In this document: piece by piece, positions 53,261-64,000 of the stretch
How the letters are laid out: the number at the start of each line of letters is the position of its first letter
How positions within the stretch are numbered: position 1 is the stretch's first letter
NCBI GenBank assembly: GCA_903772945.1
Contig: CAICTM010000039.1
Span: 63,737 to 127,736 of the forward strand
Origin: Seminavis robusta
Lineage: Eukaryota > Bacillariophyta > Bacillariophyceae > Naviculales > Naviculaceae
Direction: 5' to 3'
DNA length: 64,000 bases
Position numbers and translations under genes: made by a program
The notes under the pieces: model-generated
Databases searched by the model: none
Told to the model about the DNA's origin: nothing
The model's input: only the letters and a program-made list of their open reading frames with translations

Positions 53261-54801
53261 GGTACCCTATTTCATTATGTCTTCAGCCAATATTTGCCAT
53301 TTCCCAATGATCCCATTGCAATTACGATTACCTTTTGCTGAACTTCACGTAGTCTACTTCCTCTGTTGAGCCGGAAGAAATTGAAGCGGACTTCAACAAC
53401 AAACGACAGATGCCAGTGCCGTAGCTTCCGTTTGTTCATACCATCCACGCTCCACCGCGCTCCACCTCGCTCAAGTGTGAACAATAATGGAGGGCAGAAA
53501 TGAAAACAGATGGGCTGGAGTTATGGAGTTATTATGCAGTGGAACACAAGCCACAAGGAAGGGTATCGTACAGGCTGCGATGGCGGGAGCAGCAACCTAG
53601 CACAAACTACTTCAAAGCTTCAAAACAAAATCAAGAGTACTGTACCTTTGTTCCTGCAGTGCAACCCGCATGCTAGCTCTTCAGCAAAGAAGCTGCCGAG
53701 CAGTGCCGAGGCAACAGGCCACAGTGGCAACTCAAGTCCGCTACTCTAGCCGCTAGACTCACTACAGTACTAGTACTCTCACTACATGTATGATACTCTA
53801 AATTTTGAAAACTCCGAGAAGAACTCCAACCACCGAAGCGCTACGGAAGTACAAAGAAAATACAAAAATTTAATCACGTACAGTACTGGTAGTCGTACAG
53901 TGCTCGAGTACTCGAGTACGATTGAATCATTCTGTTGGAAACTGAAATTGGAAAAGGGAGCATGAGCTTTTGCAGCTTTCGTAGCTCATTAAAGCTTTCT
54001 AATGGTACCTAGAGTAAAGACTTACTCAAAGTAAAGGAAGAGTAAATGTTGAGAGGATTAAAGGTTTTAAGACTACGAAATCGCCTTCTTCTTCGATCAA
54101 AAGAGTCTTAAGGGAACGGATTCGCCAATGCAAATGCTGAAGCTGCTTCAACAGCTCCTAAGCTGAATCGAAACTATTCACCATTAAGACTGTGTAGGAC
54201 TTTGGTAGAATGTTGTGTGTCTTGGACTCTTTGAATCCTAAAATCCTTTGAAACTGTGACTAAATCCTGCTTGAGTGTCATTGGCCCTCAGTTCCCAGCT
54301 CTGTTGTTGCAGCAAGCTTCTGAACTTGACCATTGAGTTGGAAAGCTCAATACACCAATAAGTATTTTGATTGTTACTTTCTTCTTTGCAGAAACACGGG
54401 TTTGCGTGCCGGTAAGACATATTCTTTCGCAAGTTCGGTCAGGAAGCTTTTTGGCTCTAGCATACGTGCAAGCGTTAAGACTCTAATTCCACTCCAAGGA
54501 GAAGCTTGGAGAGATTTCACTATCGGTATCGGAACCCAGCCACACTCAGTTGTTGGAACGTTGGAACGTTGGAACCGACAACTGGCGAATGGATCTGCAC
54601 ACACCATGACATACTGGTGGTTGACGAAGTCATCAAGCAATTGCCTCTGCCAACCAACATCACGCGCCCGAGCAAAGGAGTGAAAAGAAACGAAAGGCAA
54701 CGTACATGTAGCTCACAATTCTGCTCCTGGTTCAGTTTGCATTGCAACAGATTACCAACTTCGCCTGCGTACCGTACACCCCTAGAAACATACACCCCAC
54801 A
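53261..54801. other. intergenic stretch, no supported gene
   Basis: About 1.5 kb. Contains AGTACT and CTCGAG words near 53769, 53880 and 53900-53920. A frame of 116 codons near 54333 and its antisense counterpart have no recognised features. The last 60 bases (CTAGAAACATACACCCCACA) suit the leader of the gene at 54802. Confidence 0.45.
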
Positions 54802-55131
54802 ATGACATCCAGCAAGAATCAAGCTCCTTCTCCCTTTGCAACCAATGGAACCGCAAGAGCTTCAGCCCCTGCTTCGGTCGCGCCTCAAGATATGCAAACG
54901 ACGAATCATCCAAGTCTGCATTCCCTGATTCGCGGTTCGGGGGTTCACCAGCATCATCGTCCGAGTGGGGTAACCTTTCCGTTGCGAGAGAGCTTTGAAA
55001 TGCTGGGTGTTCAGACCGACCGTCCTCTTCTGGATATCCTTGACGAAGCCTTGGCCATTCAAGCTCCTCCCACCAGGAGAACCGCTCCCTTCCAACCAAC
55101 CCGCCCATGCACTCAGGAGGCTCGTCAGTGA
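54802..55131 (+). CDS. hypothetical 109-aa protein, possibly incomplete
   Basis: The ATG at 54802 (CACAATGACATCC) opens 109 codons. The protein is Ser/Thr/Pro/Ala-rich at the start and has one helical stretch, SFEMLGVQTDRPLLDILDEA, that looks folded. Right after it, near 55050, another frame becomes protein-like for about 70 codons (LRRLVSELERLARGLEAPCF) while the annotated frame turns into Pro/Arg/Thr repeats. A small intron or an indel there would extend the protein to the stop near 55288; I could not identify splice sites. Function unknown. Confidence 0.4.
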   Translation: MTSSKNQAPSPFATNGTARASAPASVAPQDMQTTNHPSLHSLIRGSGVHQHHRPSGVTFPLRESFEMLGVQTDRPLLDILDEALAIQAPPTRRTAPFQPTRPCTQEARQ

Positions 55132-55288
55132 ACTCGAGAGACTGGCGCGAGGGCTGGAAGCTCCTTGCTTTGATGCCGATCCAAACAAGCAAAGTCGTGT
55201 CAAAAAAGAGACTGACATCCAGCAAACCGCCAGCCATAATCCCTTTCATTGTACATGTACCTGCTCTGTCAGCGAAGCCAACCACTAG

Positions 55289-57857
55289 ACTTACTTGTTA
55301 CATATCTTTTTTTTAAATTACACTAACTTAGCGAACCTTTGACGTTTACACAAACAATCTCTGTTCCTGGCTACCGGTCCCAGCTCCTGCCGTAGCAGGG
55401 CCTTCGCCAACCGCACGCTGAGATGCGAAATTCCGAACTATCATGGCTGGCCGATACGGTGCCGAATGATTCAATCGAATCTCTACCTGGCTCTATCTAG
55501 CTAGCTAAAGCTAATAGACTAACAACTTGCTAGCTACATGTAGCTACCGGTGCCGGTTCAGTACATGTAGTAGCAAGATGACGGCTAGGACGCAGGACTG
55601 TCCCGGCTGAAGTCCGCGCACTTGGGATGAGCTTTTCTGCAGTCCGCGGATTTATTCATTCGAAGAATGTCATTGTTTGAACCCTGTAAAAAGAGAGCTG
55701 TAAAAACGCGTTTCCAAAAACTTTTGGGCTTCCTTGCACAGGACGTGCATGGCATGGAATTTGTGTTGCTCTACTGGCTACACTGTAGCTGGTATAGCTA
55801 GCTAGTCAATCTGGCTGGCAAGCTTCGTTTTGGAACAATGGCAAATGCCGCCATCCACCTGGGCCAATCCCCGGGCAGGGCACGTCATGGGGAGCCACAT
55901 GTTGCAACAACCAACCCCAAAGCCTCTCTACATTTGCTGCTGCATCTACCATCATTTGCCACGGAACAGTTCAGGCGAGCCGAGTGACGCAGTCAAAGTT
56001 GTCTGTTACTGAACACGGTGGTGGAGATTCTGTCTTCCAATAACTTTCTACGTTGTTGCCTAGTTTACAGAATGTTCTATTTTACCTTCGCCTTCCGGTT
56101 GACAACTGAAAGACGCACACAAGAGGTCCTTTGGATGCCTTGGCGACCCTTCTCGCCCGAGGCAGGCCTGGTGGGTGCTTGAAGTGAATGTAAAAAACGC
56201 CCCTTTCTCACAATGAAGCTGCTGATTCGAGCAATCTCATACAAAAGACCCACGTGGATGAGAGGGTCCCATGATCGTGGAGATGTTGAGAGAAAGATCT
56301 TACACCAGAGATCCAGAGGAAGATGAACGCAAGCAGGAAGTACACATTGCTATTGTGGATGAAGGTTTTGCTGCGATCCAACACCAAAAGGTGGACCGCA
56401 AGAACGGTTGTTGAGTATTCCGAGAGAAACTTGCCCATTTGCAATTGGTTATGTGTCATTGGACGGCCAGATTGTTGTGGTTCTTCTTCAAGTCTCAACA
56501 TTTTCATCCTCCGTTTTGTTCGCATCTATCTGTGCTGTCAAGAATACCACTTTTCTTGCCTTTCCACTGTTTCGGTTCAATTTGTCTATTCGTCAAGATG
56601 GCGGGTTGCTATTGGCGGTCCTTGATTACAAAGGAATCGTAGGTGAACGCTGATTCTCGATTTCGGAACCCGTTTCCTGTGAAGTAGGTGGCTATCTAGC
56701 TAGCCAGTGGACTGAACAAAGTCTCGACCGGTTTGGGAAGTTTGGCGATAGAGACCTACCTTAGCAGGGCCTGTGGGTCCCAAATCTGCCCGATCATCCT
56801 TTGAACGTACCGCTCCTGGCAAGGAGGTGTATCATCAGCTGGAATGAGGCAGTAAGGTCCGCTGTACTTGAGGACAAGGCAAAAGAAATGACAGGATCGA
56901 AGTACTAGAATACGTTGACGAGTCTTGAATGTACCGGTATCTTGCCACAGCTACAGCCTGCTTGACTGCACCACCCAGTATCCTCGTATACCTGTAGTCA
57001 GCACAAAATAGTCGGACGGGGAAGACAGTGACAGTTTGCATCCCTGTATCCCTGTTGCAACAGCAGATAAATGATGGTTGGCTGGTTTCTTCCTACACCT
57101 AGCATGTGAAGTGACGATCCGTTGCTCCCGAACGCGGGAAATCAGGGCACTGGACAGCTTAGAATTGGCGAGCTGGTCAAATCCTTCCTGGTCTGGGTTC
57201 AGATGGATGGGGCATCATGGATGGAGGACCCTGCGGAAAGGATGTTTCCCGTGATGCTCATTTCCTACACTTTTGGTGTACGAAGGCGATTGGCTGGACT
57301 GCATCCAAGTGAACACTTGAATTTTGTCGACTTGTCGACTGGCGTGATGACCACGATACAGTCCTCTTGCTAACTCTCGAAAAGCAGCTCGGAACCAATT
57401 ATTTAAAGTTCTTAGGAATACGGTTCCCCTCCAAGCCATTCCAGAGCAGTCCAGCATGCGAAATATGTCCCACAAAAGGCATAAATGAGAGGCCAGTCCG
57501 GCCAATGCAATCCCCTCTCCAATCCCAGTACCAAAGATTCTTTTCTCAGACCCTCTAACCTCTACGAAAAAGATACGCGTAATCGTGTGAGTCCGACCAA
57601 TTGCGGGCTGGCTAACTACTCTTCTTGTAGTTTTTGTACATTACGTTGCTCAGTAGGTAGCTGGAGCGGTGGCGCTACGTGCCGGTAGCTAGTTAGTACC
57701 GGTACGAGAGGATGGCCAGATACCCTCGACTTCATTTTCTTCATTCGCAACTCGTGCTCACAATCTGCACCGAAGCAGAGTCCAAGCAAAAAAAGTCTTC
57801 ACCTTCGCTCTGCGTCTCTAAGGAACACAATTCAAGGCAACGCATCCCCAAAGAAAG
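55289..57857. other. intergenic stretch, only weak ORFs
   Basis: About 2.6 kb. CTAGCTAG, ACCGGT and ACATGT words cluster at 55497-55570, 56690 and 57680-57710. A leftward ATG frame at 56208-56525 (105 aa, one hydrophobic segment VYFLLAFIFLWISG) and a rightward frame at 57122-57373 are the best small candidates, but neither has a recognisable family. I do not call them genes. Confidence 0.4.
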
Positions 57858-59654
57858 ATGGATATTATTTTTGAATCGGGTGTTGATGTGGACACCCTCC
57901 GTTGGATCGTCATCTTGATTCTACCAGGCTTGCTGCTGCTTCCTCTGTGCCGATTGGCCACTCGCTGGAGCCGAAAGAGATCGTCCAGCAACTCTCAGGA
58001 CGAATCCTTTCGTATTCAAAAGGCCCCCAACAAAGCGAAAGCAGAGGAAGTCGATTGGATCCTGCCCTTTCAGAAACTTGACAATCTACCCAAAGGTGAA
58101 TATCCACGCAGTGCCAATGGAGATGAGATCAGTGTCAAAATCCTTCCCCACGAATCGGTCTACGGCACAATGCACTTGAGTCTTTCGAGTTACTACAGCC
58201 GTGTCTATCGCCTTCAGCAGTGCACAACTGCGGATATTGACACACTGAAGGTTGCACTCAGCCGTGCCCTTGGGTTGTACCCTGTAATTGCGGGACGTTG
58301 CCGACCTGGAATGGGCCGCAGGAACTGTTCAGTCGTTTTGCCAGTGGATTGTTTGATCACAGGAGAGGAAGAGACTAGCAGTGTTTGTTCTAAGACTCTC
58401 GGCAGTGAAAGCGACGTTGAAGCTATCAAGTACGGAGTTCCTTTCCGTGTCTACCATCTCGAGGACGAGAACGCCACGGACAAGTGCCCCCTTGACAAAC
58501 CTTTGACTCCCATGGATACCGCTACCTACACTGTGTATGAAGATCCCCAGCAAGTCATGAACGGCAAGGCTCCCATCTGCACCATTTGCCTCTACCTGTT
58601 CCCCGACAAAAGTGCCACCCTCAGCATCACCGTCTCTCATGCAGTCATGGACGGAGTCAGCATTGCCAACTTTGAACAGGTTTGGGCCGAAGAGTCACGC
58701 AAGCTCTTTGAGATGGATCCTCCAGAGGGTGAAGCCAAACAAGATCCCACGGCTTGGGTGCCTCACCATCAACCCTTGGCGCACGTTCCTCCCGTCAACC
58801 GAGATGCCATTCCTGGGCCTTTCACGAAGATGGAAGACTATCGTGCCGCTCAGATGGAGTTCTTTGGCAAGGTGGTTGATGACGGCCCCACCCTGGATGG
58901 CACGATCTTTCAGCAGTGCCTAGGGTGGTTATTGATTGAATTTCTATTGCCATTTCTTCGTTTCTTTGATGATTTAATCTATCTCTGGGGTTGGCACCCG
59001 GATCAACGTCGAAATGCTGTCAGCATCTCGGCTCGCAAGATCAAGGACTTGAAACAACAACTAGCGCCACCCAAAGAATCTGGAGACTGGATTGCCTCTC
59101 AGGATACGATAGTGGCCATGTTGGTGCAGAAATTGGTGGAACATTTGCAAGATACCGGCAGATACCGCAAGAAGAAGCTCCGAGTGGTCCTCTTTCGTGA
59201 TGCCCGGCCATATGTGGGGATCATGCCCAACCACACCTATGGTCTAGGAGTCCTAAACTGGCCCATTACGATTGACAACCCCGCTGACAAGTCCGCTTCG
59301 GAGCTAGCCGTGATAATTCGAAAAGGGTTGCTGGATATGCACAATGACAAGAAAGCCCTTAGGTTCTGGCGTCTCACTACAACTGTATTTGAAAAACGTC
59401 ACTGGGCATTCTTGCCCTTTGTGCACAAGGGATTGGAGGCCGAAGATGAATGCGATGGCAGAATCATGATAAACAATAGCATGTTTCCATTGCCAAACTT
59501 TGGCGGCGACATGGGACAAGCCTTGTCATTGACGACACAAGCTGGACCATCCATTATGTTGCCCCAGGCTGATGGTGGTTGCAGGCTGTTCATTGAAAAG
59601 GAACTCGAGCACGTACTGACAGAGGCGAAACTGCAGGAAGCCTTTGGCGAGTAG
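57858..59654 (+). CDS. membrane-anchored BAHD/CAT-like acyltransferase
   Basis: A single exon of 598 aa from the ATG at 57858. A hydrophobic segment (about 14-33, IVILILPGLLLLPLCRLA) followed by Arg/Lys suggests an N-terminal membrane anchor. The acyltransferase domain starts near 68 (ILPFQKLDNL). Its catalytic HxxxD is HAVMD (261-265, in SITVSHAVMDGVS): the His should deprotonate the acceptor. LSRALGLYPVIAGRCRP (134-150) is the typical N-domain helix and turn. NFGGDMG (547-553) stands where plant BAHD enzymes have DFGWG, before the last strand. A second hydrophobic patch (about 355-375) interrupts the crossover region. The family uses acyl-CoA to acylate alcohols or amines. The substrate is unknown; membrane anchoring points to a lipid or hydrophobic acceptor, which is inference. 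Confidence 0.85.
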   Translation: MDIIFESGVDVDTLRWIVILILPGLLLLPLCRLATRWSRKRSSSNSQDESFRIQKAPNKAKAEEVDWILPFQKLDNLPKGEYPRSANGDEISVKILPHESVYGTMHLSLSSYYSRVYRLQQCTTADIDTLKVALSRALGLYPVIAGRCRPGMGRRNCSVVLPVDCLITGEEETSSVCSKTLGSESDVEAIKYGVPFRVYHLEDENATDKCPLDKPLTPMDTATYTVYEDPQQVMNGKAPICTICLYLFPDKSATLSITVSHAVMDGVSIANFEQVWAEESRKLFEMDPPEGEAKQDPTAWVPHHQPLAHVPPVNRDAIPGPFTKMEDYRAAQMEFFGKVVDDGPTLDGTIFQQCLGWLLIEFLLPFLRFFDDLIYLWGWHPDQRRNAVSISARKIKDLKQQLAPPKESGDWIASQDTIVAMLVQKLVEHLQDTGRYRKKKLRVVLFRDARPYVGIMPNHTYGLGVLNWPITIDNPADKSASELAVIIRKGLLDMHNDKKALRFWRLTTTVFEKRHWAFLPFVHKGLEAEDECDGRIMINNSMFPLPNFGGDMGQALSLTTQAGPSIMLPQADGGCRLFIEKELEHVLTEAKLQEAFGE

Positions 59655-60677
59655 ACGATGCCCAACTTTCCAAGCTGGTTGGGGTGTCCAGTGGTTGAGT
59701 TGGACTGAAGCTGGAAGAAACGGGAACTGAAGGTTGAATCCCTCTGTCAATTCAGGCCGCCTGCGATGCAACCAGCGAGATTCATAACAGTGCAGTTGCA
59801 TCCGTAGTAGATAGAGCCAATAATCTGTGTAGCTTGTTTGTTTTTAAGCGAAAGTTGTCGCCCTTCAGCCACCGGAGGAAGGGAGTAGCACGATGGCATG
59901 CAGGTCTGCCACGAAGACGACCCAATTTACACGAAGTTGCGACAGACTGAACAAAATCTGTCGCTCTAACAATGCGCGTATCAAGGTATAGTCATCCCGG
60001 TCCGAAGCTCCCTGGTCTGCGATCAACGGACAGGCTAGCAAGGGTACTGGGCAGGCAGTATGAGAACGCAACCGATGATGCAGCATTTCAAATACTACGA
60101 AGGGAATATCTCTGCCAAATAAAGGCCTACAAACGATAGACGGGACGAGCATAGCCTTGACGGCTTTGTCCGATCCAAAAAGCAAAAGCTTAGACCTAGC
60201 TAGATCTACCGAACGAGTGGTTCCGTTCATCCTGGATGTACATCAATCCAGTTTTCGCTCTTGCGGAGCGTGAGTGACTCGACTCAGTCGAGTCTCGAGT
60301 CAAGTAGCCCTAATATTTAACCCTTTGCTTTTCTCTAACCCTACTGCAGCAAGTTGCCGCCAACAGCTTATTCCTCCTCCTCTTCTCCTCGCTCCGAGAC
60401 CATGGCGCATTGTCTTGGACGGAAGGCTACTGGAAGCGTGGAGCCGCCATACTGTAGAAAGGGCAACAGCTTCGCCCTCCCAGCTAGCTAGGTCCTCATC
60501 TAACTAGCCCTACAAATAAGCTACCTAGCCAGCCTTCGAGCCGTATCCTTCTTCACCTAGAAGGTCGGTTGTGGCATCGGTGCCACTGGTGCAGAATAGA
60601 ACTGTACCAGTTCAGGCCCCATACCAATACCCTTTCGGATTGAGGCAGGCTCCTGGTTAAGGTACCTCCGTCGCAGA
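59655..60677. other. intergenic stretch, no supported gene
   Basis: About 1 kb. A leftward frame of about 120 codons at 59865-60230 has no ATG-supported protein features or domain. GACTCGACTCAGTCGAGTC near 60278 is a near-perfect palindrome. The stretch also contains AGCTAG words near 60486. Confidence 0.45.
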
Positions 60678-63479
60678 ATGATACAAATATGGACACGTGT
60701 CTACGGTATCATCCTGGTTTCCCTCCTCCTGCTGTCAGGGTACACAATAAGAGCTCAGAGCTGTGACTACTACAATGATCCGTGTGGGTATCCACAGGAA
60801 GGAGTCTGTGATGCTGGGGTTGATGGGGTTTGTCCTGAGAACAGTGATTGCTTCGATTGTGACCCGTGTCAAGAGTTTAATTTTATAGGGTGTGAAGCCT
60901 GCACAAATGCCGGGTGTGTATGGTGTCCATCCGATGCACTTTGCCTCTCGCAACCATTGGGTATGGATTATTGGACCTCCAATTGGATGGCGCAGTTTTC
61001 ATTTGCAAAGCAATCCACCTGCACAAGCCAAGCCGATTGGCTATCTACTTGTGATGATGAGAACCAGATCTTTTCAGATCCACTGTATCAGGCCCAAAAG
61101 TGGGCCTTTGATTTGCTGAACGTGGAGCCGGTGTGGAAACAAGGCATTCTTGGCCGTGGTGTCATGATAAGGGTCAACGATCCTGATGGTGTAGATGTTA
61201 CCCATCCGGAACTAGCCGATCGGTTTGATGAAGCTGCGAGTTGTAAAGGGAACTATTGGACCTACGACAATCAAAACGTACACGGCACTGGTGTTGCGAC
61301 CCTGGCGTTGGGAAGCAGAAACAACGGCAAGTGTGCTGTAGGCGTGGCACCTGAGGCCTCTCTGAGTGCATGTGTCGGGCCAACTGCAATATCAGATGAG
61401 AGTCCTGCTAGGTTCTTTCTGGACGGACTGGAGACCACCCACATTTCGGTCAACTCCTGTAAGACGCAGTCTCAAGAGCAATCTGTCGTATGTCTGATAC
61501 CAAACCAAATCCTTTGGGCTAACCTGATCTTCTTTTGCATTGTGTAAAAACTGAAAGGGGGTTTTGATGCCTGTTCACGGTTACCAGGAGCTGGCTTTAG
61601 TGATGATGACACTCTTAGGCGTGGAATGCGCCGGTTGGATACTTGTCCCTTCGTCAGTGATTCCGTTGAATCTCCCTGCCAGATCTGTACTTCTCTAGAT
61701 GAGGATTGTGAGGATGTCATTGTGAAATATTGCACTGCGTATTACGAAGAGGAGTACTCGGGATGGTAAGCAGATGGCGTGTTGCACTGGTCATCTTTAT
61801 TTGCGCATCCGTTGTTCAGGTCTGAGTCCTCTGTTGCTTGTCATGACGGCCTATCCTCCCTTGCTTGTAATAATCCAACCGACGATCATCACTGACAGTG
61901 CTGAATTCCTTGATTTGTTCATCACCTGGTAAGTGGTGGGCAATTGCGTCTGAGAAGGCCATCATGATGGCAGCATGCCCCTCACATATCGGTTTTCCCT
62001 GCAAATCCCAGCGGATACAATGTTTTGTCAGAGGTGGGACAAAATGCCATTACAAGAGGCATTGAAGAAGGAAGAGATGGAAAAGGAATCATCTATGTCT
62101 TTGCTGCAGGGAATGAACACGACGAATTTGAAGATGTCAACATGGAAGGATGGCTCAACACCAGATTCACAATTGTCGTTGGAGCTGTTGGCAAGGATGG
62201 CCTTCACGCTTCGTACTCAACTACTGGTGCTGCCGTCTTTATAAGTGGCCCAGGAGGTGATCATGAAAGCATACACAACAACATCGTTGCTACTCCTGGA
62301 GGTGGCTGCACCGATGGTACAGTGGGGACTTCCTTTGCAACACCATCGGTGGCAGGGGCCATTGCGTTGGTGCTGTCAACAAATCCTAACCTTGGTTGGC
62401 GTGATGTTCAGGCGATAATAGCAACCACCGCCAAATTGGTGGACGAAGAACATCCCAGCTGGGGAATCAACGGTGCTGGGTTGCGCCACAGCAATTACTA
62501 TGGGTTTGGTCTCTTCGATACTTTGGCGGCTGTGGAAGCCGCCAAGATTTGGGAGAACGTTGGACCAGAAAGACAGTTGGTGATCCAGTCTGGCACTATC
62601 AAACTACCCATTTATGATGATGCCTCCATCCCTGCCAAGACGTTTGTAACTGTCGACGATGGGAACAATCTCATTACCGAATCAGTGTCGGTGTATCTCC
62701 AACTGGCACATGCCAGCCGAGGAGACCTGGAAATCGTCCTGACGTCTCCTTCGGGTACTCTGTCCGTGCTACACCCTCCCTTCCGCCCCGAAAATCAGCA
62801 TCTGCCCGAGGAAGAACGGTGGAAATTGCTCTCGGTGGCGTTCTATGGGGAAAATCCCACGGGGCAGTGGTCGTTGACTCTCACTGACAAGTCTCCTGGA
62901 AACAAGGCCGACTGCGTGGATCTTCCAAACTTTGCCGTTTACGTCGGTAGTGATGATGACGATAGTCTTGGTATTGTGGATTGTGGAACCATCGGGGCTT
63001 CCGAATTCTGCGTTGATGGCGTCGCATTCAACGAGGAAGGCGTTCGTCTCTTTCAGGAGGAAGACGGTCGCACCGGACTGGATGCCTGCTGTGTTTGTGG
63101 GGGTGGCATGCCAACTTCAGACATCAATGAACTGCTCTCATGGCGTCTGGTAGTTTATGGGCATGGCCAGGGTGGAAGTCTCGTCGGAGAAGCTTTACCA
63201 GGAGGTGAAGGAAGTGGATCAATCAGCGCCGGGATGCCTGGGGTTGGGGGCAATGCATCGAATAGCGGCGGCAACAGCACCGGTGGTGAATCCGGCGAGG
63301 TCGTGTATGACAATGGAGAGAATACTGGTAGCGGAGCAGGGTCTTGGAGGACTGTTCTGCCGAATGGGATGACTCTGATATGCCTACTAGTCCTCCTTAG
63401 CGTTGGGACTACTTCTATTGCGCCAGTGAGACAGTCCATAGCTTTGTCTCGAGTCAAGCAGCAATTGGCCGGACGATGA
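60678..63479 (+). CDS. kexin-like subtilisin protease with P domain and C-terminal membrane anchor
   Basis: Four exons (60678-61458, 61558-61765, 61899-61928, 62012-63479) give 828 aa; introns are 99, 133 and 83 nt. Splicing restores NSWGFDAC at the first junction and a continuous helix at the others. A signal peptide is followed by a Cys-rich PSI-like region (29-90). The S8 domain shows VNDPDGVDVTHPEL (candidate Asp168 or Asp170), HGTGVATLA (His202), oxyanion Asn374 in FAAGNEHD and nucleophile Ser447 in GTSFATPSVAG. A P/Homo B domain (about 529-654) has SRGDLEIVLTSPSGT and YGENPTGQWSLTL. A Gly/Ser/Asn-rich stretch leads to a hydrophobic segment (about 793-812) and a short basic tail. This is the architecture of Golgi proprotein convertases that cut at basic sites. 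Odd: an extra residue in the Asp loop (DPDG instead of DDG), and no clear inhibitory prodomain. Confidence 0.88.
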
Positions 63480-63647
63480 GTTTCAGTCGCAGTGTCGTTG
63501 GACGAACACTAGCTAGAAGTAGAAACTTGTTGTGCCTGAGGAACTACACTACGCACGTCGAATTAATTAAACCACAGCTACTCAACACTTTTCCTCCTCA
63601 CATGACATACATGTACATACAAAAACAACAAAAACAAAGAAGCATAT

Positions 63648-64000
63648 TCAGCTTTCCTCCTTCTTTCTACCAAGCCTTCCGACTCGGTTTCGTACTCGAT
63701 CTTTCGTCAACCTCCAGGCGGCCCCACCCAATTTGCGCAATGATTGTCGTTCCTCTTGGAGCTCTTCCAAATGGGCTGTTGTCGTCCTAAGTCTTGATTC
63801 AGTTTGGCCCAAGGAAGACTGAGCTTGTACCAATTTCCTGGAAGTGGAAGCTACCTTGGTTTGTTCCAATTCAAATTTGTCCTCCAAGTCTCTGGATTCT
63901 TCAGCCAATATCGCAACCTTCCTTTCGGCATCTTGTCGTAGTTGGGTTTCCCGTTTTAGTTCCACGCGTGCTGCTCGCAATAGGCCAATCAGACGACCCA
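63648..64000 (-). CDS. coiled-coil protein, 3' part
   Basis: The frame is open from the right edge to a stop at 63648, about 117 codons, so the N-terminal part lies outside. It is almost entirely a charged helix: RETQLRQDAERKVAILAEES, then LEDKFELEQTKVASTSRKLV and HLEELQEERQSLRKL, with heptad spacing of Leu, Ile and Val. It ends in a basic tail (VGRLGRKKEES). No domain beyond coiled coil can be named. Confidence 0.6.
   Translation of the reverse strand, partial: GRLIGLLRAARVELKRETQLRQDAERKVAILAEESRDLEDKFELEQTKVASTSRKLVQAQSSLGQTESRLRTTTAHLEELQEERQSLRKLGGAAWRLTKDRVRNRVGRLGRKKEES

Noticed and set aside
56208-56525. 105-codon leftward ATG frame with one hydrophobic segment
   Set aside because: Equally good frames exist on the other strand, and there is no family resemblance or conserved feature.
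61822-61892. Possible kexin exon beginning after GTTCAG
   Set aside because: It joins in phase but reaches a stop before any donor, whereas the 30-nt exon at 61899-61928 restores a sensible continuous protein.
1-64000. LTR retrotransposons, retroviral or Polinton-like elements
   Set aside because: No reverse transcriptase, integrase, capsid or long terminal repeat pattern was recognised on either strand.
1-64000. CRISPR arrays or bacterial operons
   Set aside because: The repeats present are contiguous satellites without unique spacers, and the genes have introns and wide spacing.

Overview
This 64 kb window is nuclear DNA from a eukaryote, most likely a diatom (inference, no species assigned). 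Reasons: GT-AG introns of about 80-150 nt, short genes separated by long non-coding stretches, many secreted or membrane proteins with eukaryotic signal peptides, a Hint (hedgehog-type) membrane protein, a kexin-like protease and DNA transposon remnants. No operons, rRNA, CRISPR array or convincing tRNA were seen. Gene starts given here are the first credible ATG.

Layout. 0-5 kb: the 5' part of a UvrD-like helicase gene runs off the left edge, followed by a decayed gene with a GCR1-like DNA-binding C-terminus. 5-20 kb: a secreted Hint-domain membrane protein, a cysteine-rich secreted protein, a secreted PLP enzyme of the aminotransferase class V fold, a decayed low-complexity gene and a disordered coiled-coil protein. 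20-38 kb: two members of an unfamiliar zinc-finger family (703 and 1458 aa) that share a domain resembling a papain-like cysteine peptidase. Between them lie a membrane-anchored metzincin-type protease, a broken trypsin-like gene, piggyBac-like and SAP-like remnants and a well-delimited hAT element with a perfect 8-bp target duplication.

38-48 kb is repeat-rich: a fragment of the zinc-finger family, a second piggyBac-like remnant that shares an identical 337-bp block with the first, a second and longer SAP-like gene copy, a 2-kb nested satellite, a foldback and several small minisatellites. 48-64 kb is gene-rich again: a secreted SsuA/THI5-like binding protein (one intron), a second cysteine-rich secreted protein (two introns) with a broken exon copy downstream, a BAHD-like acyltransferase with a membrane anchor, a kexin-like protease (three introns, one 30-nt exon) and the 3' part of a coiled-coil gene.

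A common theme is the secretory pathway and cell surface: about half of the confident genes encode proteins with a signal peptide or membrane anchor, including two proteases. Non-coding DNA is crowded with a few short palindromic words (TACCGGTA, CTAGCTAG, ACATGT, AGTACT) that are rare in the coding regions. The best candidate for something undescribed is the 703/1458-aa family: one copy keeps a plausible Cys/His pair, and the other has lost both but carries tandem repeats each centred on a SUMO-type consensus.
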